Assembly: GCF_027579695.1 (NCBI RefSeq)
Contig: NC_083570.1
Coordinates: forward strand, 94,987,463 to 95,051,462
Direction of reading: 5' to 3'
Source of the DNA: Neoarius graeffei
Lineage: Eukaryota > Chordata > Actinopteri > Siluriformes > Ariidae
Length of the DNA: 64,000 bases
In this document: positions 55,890-64,000 of the stretch, one piece after another
Numbering within the stretch: position 1 is the stretch's first letter
Layout of the letters: every line of letters begins with the position of its first letter
Notes under the pieces: generated by a model
Database searches by the model: none
What the model was told of the DNA's origin: nothing
What the model saw: only the letters and a program-made list of their open reading frames with translations
Position numbers and translations under genes: made by a program

Positions 55890-57359
55890 ATGGACCTTAG
55901 TCAGGCTGTTGAGTGGAGCCGTGAGGAGAATGTGGAGTTGTGTCATGCCATTTTACTTAGCAGAGTGCCATTGGAGGCCACTGATGATGTGGTTAGCCGT
56001 GTGCTCAGCACAGTTAAGGTTCTGGGTAGGACCCGGATACGCGGTCGCCGTGGTGACAAGACTGGTAGGCACCTGTACATTTTAGTCGAGACTTCTGCTG
56101 AGTTGGATCAGAGCTCTGTCCCTCCTGAAGTGGGAATTGTAGGTGAGGCAGGTCCATGGGCTGTTCATGTAGTGAGTAGTTTGCTGCCTGCTAGTCCTGT
56201 TCTTGAAAGTGATGGATTCGAAGCCAAGCTATTTTCATTATTACAGCAGGAAGGCAAGTCTATGGGTGATGTGAAGGCTGTTTTGGGCACGCAGCCTCCT
56301 AAACCTGATGTCAGCATGGATCTTGTGAATGCCATAGGCCAGCTCGTTGATCGCTGTAACCAGGCATCTGTTGATGTGCCTGGCTATAGAAAACTGAGGC
56401 TGTTTTCCGGTTTACGGCCCGTTCCCCCAGGCGAGGAAGAATATGAGGCCTGGATGGAGCAGGCTACTCAGATGATTACTGAGTGGCAGTGCAGTGATGC
56501 TGCTAAGCGACAGCGCATTGTTGAGAGTTTGCGTGGGCCTGCTGCGGATATAGTAAGGTTTTTGAAAGTCAGTAGCCCATCTGCTACTGCTACTGATTAC
56601 TTAACCGCTCTTGACACTACTTATGGATCAACTGAGAGTGGGGCAGACCTTATGGCATCGTTTCGCCATACTTTTCAAGAAGATGGTGAGAAACTTTCTG
56701 CTTTCTTGTATCGCTTGGACAAGCTTCTCCACCGTGCTCTTTTGAGAGGAGGGATTGAAGCTGCAGGCCTGAATCGTGCACGTCTGGAGCAGTTGTTCAA
56801 GGGTGCTCTCACCACTGACATTGTGGCTTTACGTGTGCGACTTCTGCACACTTTGCAAGCTCCGCCTTCTTTTTCCCAGTTAATGCGAAATGTGAGAGAG
56901 GAAGAGCACTGGGTAAGTGCAAGGGAGAGTGCAAAGGTTTCTGTGGCCTCATCTACATTTTGCCAGGTTCCTGTGACTGCTGCTGTCGCTCTTCCTCATG
57001 TGCCTGTTACTCCCCTGGCGTCTGAGGTTGACAGTCTGAGGAAAGAGGTCAAGGAGCTGACGTCTTTAGTAACTAAACTTTTGACTGCTACTACCGTGGC
57101 TCCTGAAAATCCTCAAGTCTCACAGTTTGGTGTAAGCCACAGCACAGAAACCACAGCCCCAGCTGTTCCCACAAGGGCTGTTTCTTCGAACCTGCCGAAG
57201 TCTACGACATCCTCTTCTGTTCCTGCCATTTTTTGTTACAAGTGTGGAGAAGACGGCCACACCAAGCGAGAGTGCACACGCCCTGAGAACTTGAGGGTAG
57301 TGAATCAGAAGCTGCTTAAGAGGGTCACGCAGCAGGGAAACTTCCCCGGAGCTCAGTGA
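55890..57359 (+). CDS. Gag polyprotein, PNMA-like, with CCHC knuckle
   Basis: Gag assembles the particle that packages the element's RNA. From the ATG at 55890 it has 489 residues; the frame is open upstream to 55737 without an ATG. Residues 1-100 (MDLSQAVEWSREENVEL, VLGRTRIRGRRGD) resemble the N-terminal module of PNMA proteins. The middle (KLRLFSGLRPVPPGEEEYEA, VESLRGPAADIVRFL, GEKLSAFLYRLDKLL, NRARLEQLFKGAL) matches the PNMA capsid-like region in order and spacing. A serine/proline-rich linker follows, then the zinc knuckle CYKCGEDGHTKREC (57235-57276). The stop TGA at 57357 lies inside the frameshift pseudoknot. PNMA genes are known to descend from Ty3/gypsy Gags; that relationship here is by motif reading, not by alignment. 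Confidence 0.9.
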   Translation: MDLSQAVEWSREENVELCHAILLSRVPLEATDDVVSRVLSTVKVLGRTRIRGRRGDKTGRHLYILVETSAELDQSSVPPEVGIVGEAGPWAVHVVSSLLPASPVLESDGFEAKLFSLLQQEGKSMGDVKAVLGTQPPKPDVSMDLVNAIGQLVDRCNQASVDVPGYRKLRLFSGLRPVPPGEEEYEAWMEQATQMITEWQCSDAAKRQRIVESLRGPAADIVRFLKVSSPSATATDYLTALDTTYGSTESGADLMASFRHTFQEDGEKLSAFLYRLDKLLHRALLRGGIEAAGLNRARLEQLFKGALTTDIVALRVRLLHTLQAPPSFSQLMRNVREEEHWVSARESAKVSVASSTFCQVPVTAAVALPHVPVTPLASEVDSLRKEVKELTSLVTKLLTATTVAPENPQVSQFGVSHSTETTAPAVPTRAVSSNLPKSTTSSSVPAIFCYKCGEDGHTKRECTRPENLRVVNQKLLKRVTQQGNFPGAQ

Positions 57360-57397
57360 AGGAACGGCACAGAGCTCCATCACACAAAACACGTTCC
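57335..57397 (+). promoter_or_regulatory. -1 ribosomal frameshift signal with pseudoknot
   Basis: The heptamer GGGAAAC (57335-57341) sits in the gag frame as G GGA AAC, the X XXY YYZ rule. After a 6-nt spacer, stem 1 pairs GGAGCTC (57348-57354) with GAGCTCC (57372-57378). Loop bases GGAACG (57361-57366) pair with CGTTCC (57392-57397) as stem 2. Loops are 6, 5 and 13 nt. Pol is in the -1 frame and open from 57320, so the shift would bypass the gag stop at 57357. Confidence 0.85.
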
Positions 57398-60300
57398 GCT
57401 CATTGTTCACCTCCAATCAAAGTCAGCCAATCACAACTGCCGTCTGGGTTAGTGGGGCCCTCGGCTGAGGTGCCCGTGCAGATAGAAGGTATTTATGCTA
57501 AAGCTCTGCTTGATAGTGGTTCTCAGGTCACCATCTTGTATCATAGCTTTTATAATGCATATTTGAAGCATTTGCCACTGCAGCCAGTGGAAAATCTGGA
57601 AATATGGGGTTTGAGCTCTCACAAATACCCATATGATGGATATTTACCTCTTAGGCTTGAGTTCACTGAAGCGGTCACTGGTGTGCCTCAGGTGGTGGAC
57701 ACTTTAGCTCTTGTGTGTCCTGACCCTCAGACAAAAGAGGGTATAGCCATTTTGGTAGGCACAAACACTCACTTAGTGAAGAAGTTGTTCCACTCTTGTC
57801 GTGAACAGGCAGGTGACGGGTTTCTTAACACGCTGACCATACACCCGGTGATAAAAGAGGTTTTTGAGTCCATTAAGCACACAGGTGTATCACCGGAGGA
57901 TGTGAATAAACACGGTACTGTGTGGTTCACGAAACCTAAGCCTGTTGTTTTAAAGCCTGGGCAGGAGCTGCAGCTTTCAGGACTGCCCAAGTTTCCTGGT
58001 GAACTCAATGACTCTTTAGTCCTGGTAGACCAGCCTTTTAGTGCTGATGATACATCTGTCCCTGAGCTTGAGGTTCGGCCTGAAGTCCATCCAGTCTCTG
58101 CGGTGTCCTGCCGTCGTATTACGGTAAATGTGAGGAATGTTTCTTCCAGGGATGTTCTTGTGAAGAGAGGTAGTCCCCTCGCTCACATATACCCTGTAGA
58201 GATGGTGCCACAGTTTCCGTCCACTTGCAGTCCCATAGCTGCTGGTGAGCTTACTTCTGCTTCTTTTGATTTTGGCACTTCTTCTATGCCAGAGGAGGCA
58301 AAACATCGCCTCTGCGAGAAGATGTTGCAGAGGAAGGAAGTGTTTTCTTGTAGCGAGTGGGATGTAGGCTGCTCAAAAAGCACTCAGAATGAAATCAGGT
58401 TAAATGACTCGCGGCCTTTTCGGGAGCGATCTCGACGTTTAGCTCCTGCTGATCTAGAGGATGTGCGTCAGCATTTGCTGGAACTCCAGAATCATGGCAT
58501 CATTTCGGAGTCTCGGAGTCCGTATGCTTCGCCCATTGTTGTAGTGCGCAAGAAGTCAGGTAAAGTCAGGATGTGTATTGATTATAGAACGCTTAACCAG
58601 CGGACCATCCCTGACCAGTACACAGTTCCCAGGATCGAAGACGCCCTCCATTGTCTCTCTGGTAGTAAGTGGTTCTCGGTGTTGGACTTGAGAAGTGGCT
58701 ACTACCAGATTCCCATGAGCGAGGCTGATAAAGAAAAGACAGCGTTCATCTGTCCTTTAGGTTTCTATCAGTTTGAGCGTATGCCTCAGGGAATCTGTGG
58801 TGCCCCTGCCACATTCCAGAGAGTCATGGAGCGGACAGTCGGAGACATGAATTTTCTGGAGGTTCTGGTGTATTTAGATGACCTGATTGTCTTTGGTAGC
58901 ACCTTGGAGGAGCATGAGGAGAGACTCTTAAAGGTTCTGGACAGGTTGAGAGATGAAGGTCTCAAACTTTCGTTGGATAAGTGTCAGTTTGGCAGGACGT
59001 CTGTGAACTATGTGGGGCACATAGTTTCACAGGATGGCATAGCCACTGACCCCTCCAAAATAGAGGCTGTTGTTTCATGGCCTCGACCACAGACTGTCAC
59101 TGAGCTACGGTCATTTTTGGGTTTTTGTGGATATTACCGTCGTTTTGTGAAGGGTTTTTCCACATTATGCCGACCGCTGAACGAGTTGCTTCAGGGCTGT
59201 CTGCCTCGGAAGAAGAGCTCGAGTTCACAGGCTGCTGACTCGAAACCTTCTTTCCGGCCCTCTGAACCTTTTGGCCCTAGATGGAGCGATCAGTGCGAAT
59301 CCGCTTTTCAGGAGTTGAAGTCAAGGTTAACTCAGGCCCCGGTGCTAGCTTTTGCAGACCCCCAAAAGCCATATGTTTTGCATGTGGATGCAAGCCTGGA
59401 TGGTCTAGGTGGTATCCTTTATCAAGAGTACGTTGAAGGATTGCGTCCTGTGGCGTTCATCAGTCGTAGTCTTTCCCCTTCAGAGAGGAATTATCCAGCT
59501 CACAAACTGGAGTTTTTAGCTTTGAAGTGGGCTATTGTGGATCGGCTGCATGACTACCTTTATGGAGCCAGTTTTGAAGTCAGGACGGACAACAACCCCC
59601 TGACTTATATAACCAAGTCTGCCACATTGGATGCCACTGGTCATCGCTGGTTGTCGGCATTGTCCACTTACGACTTCAGCCTGAAGTACAGGCCTGGGCG
59701 GAAGAACATGGATGCTGACGCACTGTCGCGACGCCCTCACGTCAGTCTGTCCCTTGACGATGAGTGGCAAGAGATTCCCGCCCCTGGAGTGCGAGCTATT
59801 TGTCAGGTGGTGGCCACACAGAGAGCTGGTTGTTCTCCATTCCCCCGGGTTGCTGATCAGATTTGCAGCCATGAGTCAGCTGTTCCAACAGCATTCTGTC
59901 ATGTTGCTGCTGTAGCACCTGATCAGTTGCCTACTTTTAGTTCTAGTGAGCTTCAAGAAGCTCAGAAAAGCGACCCTGTTATAGGAGATGTCTGGCAAGC
60001 TATAAGTCTGAAGAAGCCTGCTAGTAGTATCCTGACGCGGCATCCTGACTTTAAGATCCTGAAAAAGGAGTGGGCAAAGCTGTCTATTGACAAGGGACTG
60101 CTATACAGGACTGTTAAGCAGGGTGGTCAGTGTGTGAGACAACTGGTGCTCCCTAAGCAATTCCATGGTCTGGTTTTTAAGCTGCTGCACGACGATAGTG
60201 GCCACTTGGGGTTTGACAAGTCATATAGTCTGGTTCGGGACAGGTTTTACTGGCCTCGTATGAAGCTTGATGCAGAGAAATACTGTAAGACATGTGAGCG

Positions 60301-61897
60301 CTGCATCAAGCGGAAAACGTTGCCTCAGAGGGCTGCTCCTCTTTCCCACATACAGAGTTCTGGACCCATGGATTTGGTGTGCATAGATTTTCTTTCGATT
60401 GAGCCTGACTCTCGAAATGTTTGCAATGTGTTGGTCGTCACTGACCATTTCACGCGTTATGCACAAGCCTTTCCTACTAAGGACCAGACAGCTGTCACAG
60501 TGGCAAGGACTCTCTGGGAGAGATATTTTATTCATTATGGCTTGCCCACCCGTATCCACTCCGACCAGGGTAGGGACTTCGAGAGTAGACTGGTGACTGA
60601 GATGTTGACAATGTTGGGTGTGAAAAAGTCGAGGACGTCTCCTTACCACCCCCAGGGTGACCCACAACCTGAGAGGTTCAATAGGACTTTGTTAGACATG
60701 TTGGGCACCCTAGAGTCACATCAAAAGTCAAAGTGGAGTCAGCATATAGCACATTTGGTGCATGCGTATAATTGCACTCCTAATGAGGCTACCGGGTACT
60801 CACCCTATTTCTTGATGTTTGGTCGGGAGGCTCGCCTCCCTGTTGATGTTTGCTTTGGTGTTTCATCTGATGACACGTCATTTGCATCACATTTAAAGTA
60901 TGTGGCAAAGATGAAAGAGGAGTTGCAAGCTGCTTACCAGCTGGCATGTGCCTCTGCGGATAGGATGAATCAGAGCAACAAGGAGAGGTATGACCAGAAA
61001 GTTCGCTATCATAGCCTGAGTCCTGGGGATCGGGTTTTGATTAGAAACTTGGGTCTGAAAGGGAAGCAGAAGCTAGCGGATAGATGGAGCTCATGTCTTT
61101 ACAGTGTTGATGGTCAGCTTTCTGACCTCCCTGTGTACAGGTTGACGCCTGTTGATGGTAATGGACCAGTCAAGGTGATGCACCGTAACCATATCTTGCC
61201 TTTAGGACAGGAGGTAAGACTAGGTCCAGGGGTCGCCACCACTCCAGCCGTGGGCCCAAGAGCTGTGAAACACAGAAGGGCTAGGGAAAATCGTAGGACT
61301 GGTGTCTCTGAGGTGTTGCCTCCTGTGGTACATGCACAGTCTAGCACTTCTGATTCTGATTCGGAATATGGTTGTTATGCTGAGGATGCAGTGCAACATG
61401 CTCCTCTGACTGCTGGCACGCATAATGCCCAGCCTGTACCAGATTCTACTGCGCCGTGTGTCTCCACCACAGTTAGAAGCCCTAGGTTAGTGCCCACACC
61501 TAGAGATGTGATAACTCCACTCAACCCTGCACTCCTTACCTCTCCACATAGGTCTCCTGAGGTAGTGAAGGATTTAGTAGCCACAGACCAGGATGTTAGT
61601 TGTCCTGATGTTCACTCTGTAGTTTATTCTGCAGCTCCCACAGACTCCGTTCTTCCCTTAGTACGTAGGTCACATAGGGATAGGAAGCCTACTGACCGCT
61701 TGACTTATGGCAAGCTAGGAGTGCAGAGCAGGAATGTTGTAGCATCACACTTTGCACTTGCCGAGCCATTCCCTGCACGATATAAAGTTTCTCATGCCTG
61801 GTGGTGTAATCCGCAGGCTCTTTGCAGTACATGCACAGACCGGCCATTCCTTATGCCATGCACTTCACCTGCCTTTACACCCATAGCTAGTTTTTAA
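57341..61897 (+). CDS. Pol polyprotein: protease, RT, RNase H, integrase
   Basis: Pol is expected as a Gag-Pol fusion by -1 frameshifting; 57341 is the first codon after the slip, and there is no ATG near the start. Residues are counted here from 57356. The aspartic protease has the DSG triad at 53-55. RT runs from about 350 to 530, with MPQGICGAP and the catalytic YLDD at 506-509. RNase H starts with D678 (HVDASLDGLGG) and includes DNNPLTY. Integrase has an HHCC finger (H945, H950, C980, C983) and D1011, D1070, E1106, a D,D(35)E set. A GPY/F-like module lies near 1225-1290 and a serine/threonine-rich tail of about 200 residues follows. No stop or frameshift breaks it. Confidence 0.94.
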   Translation, partial: LPRSSVKERHRAPSHKTRSAHCSPPIKVSQSQLPSGLVGPSAEVPVQIEGIYAKALLDSGSQVTILYHSFYNAYLKHLPLQPVENLEIWGLSSHKYPYDGYLPLRLEFTEAVTGVPQVVDTLALVCPDPQTKEGIAILVGTNTHLVKKLFHSCREQAGDGFLNTLTIHPVIKEVFESIKHTGVSPEDVNKHGTVWFTKPKPVVLKPGQELQLSGLPKFPGELNDSLVLVDQPFSADDTSVPELEVRPEVHPVSAVSCRRITVNVRNVSSRDVLVKRGSPLAHIYPVEMVPQFPSTCSPIAAGELTSASFDFGTSSMPEEAKHRLCEKMLQRKEVFSCSEWDVGCSKSTQNEIRLNDSRPFRERSRRLAPADLEDVRQHLLELQNHGIISESRSPYASPIVVVRKKSGKVRMCIDYRTLNQRTIPDQYTVPRIEDALHCLSGSKWFSVLDLRSGYYQIPMSEADKEKTAFICPLGFYQFERMPQGICGAPATFQRVMERTVGDMNFLEVLVYLDDLIVFGSTLEEHEERLLKVLDRLRDEGLKLSLDKCQFGRTSVNYVGHIVSQDGIATDPSKIEAVVSWPRPQTVTELRSFLGFCGYYRRFVKGFSTLCRPLNELLQGCLPRKKSSSSQAADSKPSFRPSEPFGPRWSDQCESAFQELKSRLTQAPVLAFADPQKPYVLHVDASLDGLGGILYQEYVEGLRPVAFISRSLSPSERNYPAHKLEFLALKWAIVDRLHDYLYGASFEVRTDNNPLTYITKSATLDATGHRWLSALSTYDFSLKYRPGRKNMDADALSRRPHVSLSLDDEWQEIPAPGVRAICQVVATQRAGCSPFPRVADQICSHESAVPTAFCHVAAVAPDQLPTFSSSELQEAQKSDPVIGDVWQAISLKKPASSILTRHPDFKILKKEWAKLSIDKGLLYRTVKQGGQCVRQLVLPKQFHGLVFKLLHDDSGHLGFDKSYSLVRDRFYWPRMKLDAEKYCKTCERCIKRKTLPQRAAPLSHIQSSGPMDLVCIDFLSIEPDSRNVCNVLVVTDHFTRYAQAFPTKDQTAVTVARTLWERYFIHYGLPTRIHSDQGRDFESRLVTEMLTMLGVKKSRTSPYHPQGDPQPERFNRTLLDMLGTLESHQKSKWSQHIAHLVHAYNCTPNEATGYSPYFLMFGREARLPVDVCFGVSSDDTSFASHLKYVAKMKEELQAAYQLACASADRMNQSNKERYDQKVRYHSLSPGDRVLIRNLGLKGKQKLADRWSSCLYSVDGQLSDLPVYRLTPVDGNGPVKVMHRNHILPLGQEVRLGPGVATTPAVGPRAVKHRRARENRRTGVSEVLPPVVHAQSSTSDSDSEYGCYAEDAVQHAPLTAGTHNAQPVPDSTAPCVSTTVRSPRLVPTPRDVITPLNPALLTSPHRSPEVVKDLVATDQDVSCPDVHSVVYSAAPTDSVLPLVRRSHRDRKPTDRLTYGKLGVQSRNVVASHFALAEPFPARYKVSHAWWCNPQALCSTCTDRPFLMPCTSPAFTPIASF

Positions 61898-62013
61898 GCA
61901 ATAGGCCATGTTTGTTTTGGGTCTTTGTTTTGTTTTGCTTATTTGTTTTCTTACCTATTTTTCCTGTTCACCTTATAATATATGTAACCCAGCATGGGGG
62001 CATGCTGTTTGTT

Positions 62014-62026
62014 GGTGGGGGGAGAG
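62014..62026 (+). other. Polypurine tract
   Basis: GGTGGGGGGAGAG directly precedes the 3' LTR, the normal priming site for plus-strand DNA synthesis. Confidence 0.75.
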
Positions 62027-63065
62027 TGTAAGGTCCTCTAAAATAACACTGTATTTTATACTCTATATTGGATTGCCCTATTTTCTGTGTAATTAACTCC
62101 ATTTACCATAATGCCTTGTGGTTTGGAATATTTTCACTGTTCTGATGTGTTGTGACGTTCTGTGCATTCGGACCAATCAGACTTATTTGCTCGTTGTAGT
62201 TTTATTTGAATTTTGATGTCAGCCAATGGTAATTGGTATATGTTTAATGCCCGCGAGTTCGCGGGCTTTTTGAGATGTTTCATCACTTCGCGAGGGAGAA
62301 GCTCACGGAGTTCCCGCCTGCTGCCGAGCAGAGAGAGATCGCGTTGTTTGTGAGCTCTATTTCAGCACTTATTTTGCAGACAGTTTTTTTTTATAGTTTG
62401 GTCTGCTTGTGGCCATAAACTCCGGTGTCACTCCAGTGAGTGATCTTGCTGTTTTTTTTTTCTGCGGACACATCTGCCCTCCGTGCTGTGCCCACCGGAG
62501 CGCTTTCGTCAGTCCCGGGAACTCACTGTGTCGGGTCTGGGACCCAGCCCGCTACCGAGGGGTTTGGGGTGAGCAGCATCTTATTCGAGCGAGCTAACCC
62601 ACAGCAATAGCTAGCCCTCTGCTCAGGAGCATCTGCTGCGTGACTGTACCGACATCTGTAACCTGATCCGTCTGGTTTGACCGGTGGATTGTGAGTAACG
62701 CGAACCCACACTTACACTGACACACACACACACACACACGCGTTCCTCTGGTCTCGCCTGGATAGCCAGCGTTTTAGAAGGGCATTGCAGCGGTTGCTGT
62801 TCTGTCTGCAGTTCACAGAGCTGCCACCTGTGCACCAACGGGCCCCAACTGCGCGCGCGTTTTTCTTTCTTGTCCACTTCTTTTCTTTTGATACTTTACC
62901 CAGTTTTATTTTCTTACTATGTACTGCTGGTATACACACTGTTGATGTGCTATCTGTAACATCTCTATTATGTAGGCTAATTGTTTCCGCTCTTCTTGTG
63001 CCGGTGTTACTATTTTCTTGGTGATTACATTGCATGCTTCTTTGGGAGCATTTATTGTCAAATAC

Positions 63066-63099
<34 letters not shown>

Positions 63100-63537
63100 G
63101 CTTATTAATAAATATAATCATTATTATTTAATTATATCTTGGGTGTATTGGCTGCTCATTTGGTTGTTTATATTTGAACATTCTGACATGCACACTGCAG
63201 ACTAGCTATTAGTTCTTTCACTCATGCTACTGTTATTTTAAAGTCTGAGGAAATACACCATACACTAGCTTCAAAGGTAAGTGTAGTATTTTCGCAGTGG
63301 AGGCACCGCACTGTTAAATTTATCATTTATTAGATTTATGCTTATTATTCTCTCTCTCTACTCATACTTGTACCCTTATGGTATCAGGAATCTCAGCCAG
63401 CTCACCACTCCACCGCTGAGAACTTAGGACCCTGTTGCGCCATTATTTATTGGGATTTAGGGTAACTCTTTAGTAGCCTATAGCCTACTGTGCTGGGTAA
63501 TCAGCACCTGTCCAAAAAAAAAAAAAAGGGGGTTACA
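62027..63537 (+). repeat. 3' LTR
   Basis: It is almost identical to the 5' LTR. The 13-bp length excess is accounted for by 4 bp more (CA)n and 9 bp more (ATT)n. Only two substitutions were noticed by eye (near 54797/62550 and 55548/63310). AATAAA lies at 63107-63112. Confidence 0.93.
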
Positions 63538-64000
63538 TATATATATATATAAACAAAGGAAGATCGTTGTGAGATAGAGGACAAGTCTTCTTGCGGTTTA
63601 ATAACACGTTCAATACAAAGTTATGGCTGCATGGTGATCGGAAATGAAACGAGTTTTATTTATATGGTGATATAGGCTATTCAAGCTTATTATGGTGATA
63701 TATGACGTATTTGAGAGACTTCCACAGAAAATTAAGTTTGCTTCTTTCATGGGAGCCTGAGGGAATGGGAGCTCAGCTCCCATTGGCTCCCACGTAATTC
63801 GAACTATGCTTTGTGCCCTTTTTTTTTCGTTTAGCGCAACCACTCTCATAACTGCGCTTCATCTTGTTTACAGTTCCCTCTGCTTTGGTTTGAATTTCCA
63901 TCGCGCACCTGTCTACGCAGTCAGATCATGGACTAGTCCAATGTAAAACAACCAGGGTGTGTGTGTGTGTGCTGGGACAAATACTATATACACATGAATT
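63538..64000. other. Right flank, no gene seen
   Basis: A (TA)n tract continues after the LTR and is followed by unremarkable DNA with a (GT)n run near 63957. Confidence 0.5.

Larger units (their letters stand above)
54276..63537 (+). mobile_element. Complete Ty3/gypsy-type LTR retrotransposon with PNMA-like Gag
   Basis: Two LTRs of 1498 and 1511 bp start TGTAAGG and end GGTTACA. Between them lie a candidate primer-binding site, gag, a frameshift signal, pol (protease, RT, RNase H, integrase) and a purine tract. The integrase-last order places it with Ty3/gypsy. No env frame lies between pol and the 3' LTR (61898-62026). It inserted into a (TA)n tract; TATA on both sides fits a 4-bp target copy but cannot be proven within the repeat. 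Both genes are open. Confidence 0.93.

Noticed and set aside
61898-62026. An env gene after pol
   Set aside because: Only about 130 bp separate the pol stop from the 3' LTR, with no room for an envelope; the element is a retrotransposon without env.

Overview
The window is nuclear DNA from a ray-finned fish, almost certainly a teleost. The evidence is intron-rich vertebrate genes, tRNA-derived SINEs of a common teleost type, several Tc1/mariner families, hAT, Harbinger-like and TTAA-target DNA elements, and LINE fragments. The species cannot be fixed from sequence alone. No bacterial-type operon, CRISPR array, rRNA or functional tRNA gene was seen.

Two host genes lie on the + strand. Positions 1-19.8 kb hold the 3' part of hspa4, an Hsp110-class Hsp70 co-chaperone: twelve exons, 542 residues to the stop, with the 5' exons beyond the left edge. 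Its introns are swollen by nested DNA transposons. Positions 31.66-40.38 kb hold a complete six-exon glucosamine-6-phosphate deaminase gene (gnpda1-like, 269 residues). Its first intron carries about 3.3 kb of a 55-bp minisatellite, and inside that array sits an exact 46-nt copy of the end of the gene's own exon 3 with its splice donor. Linkage of hspa4 and gnpda1 agrees with both genes lying on human 5q31.

Between and after the genes the DNA is a transposon graveyard with some young residents. An intact Tc1 element (20139-21740) has a full 339-residue transposase. A decayed Tc1 (40556-44915) begins just past the gnpda1 poly(A) signal and contains a SINE and a 5'-truncated I-clade-like LINE, which itself contains another SINE. 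At least fifteen copies of one tRNA-derived SINE with a GATGA tail are scattered on both strands, several with clear target-site duplications. Many apparent ORFs of about 60-130 codons in the window are only shadows of this SINE.

The most striking object is a 9.26-kb LTR retrotransposon at 54276-63537. Its two LTRs of about 1.5 kb differ almost only in microsatellite length. It has an open gag whose central part resembles the vertebrate PNMA (paraneoplastic Ma) proteins and which ends in a CCHC knuckle. A 1.5-kilocodon pol follows (protease, reverse transcriptase, RNase H, integrase; Ty3/gypsy order; no env seen). Gag and pol are joined by what reads as a textbook -1 ribosomal frameshift signal: heptamer GGGAAAC in the right phase, a 6-nt spacer, a 7-bp stem and a 6-bp second stem forming an H-type pseudoknot, with the gag stop codon inside its first loop. 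The element landed in a (TA)n tract beside a fold-back DNA element, and it looks young and possibly still complete.
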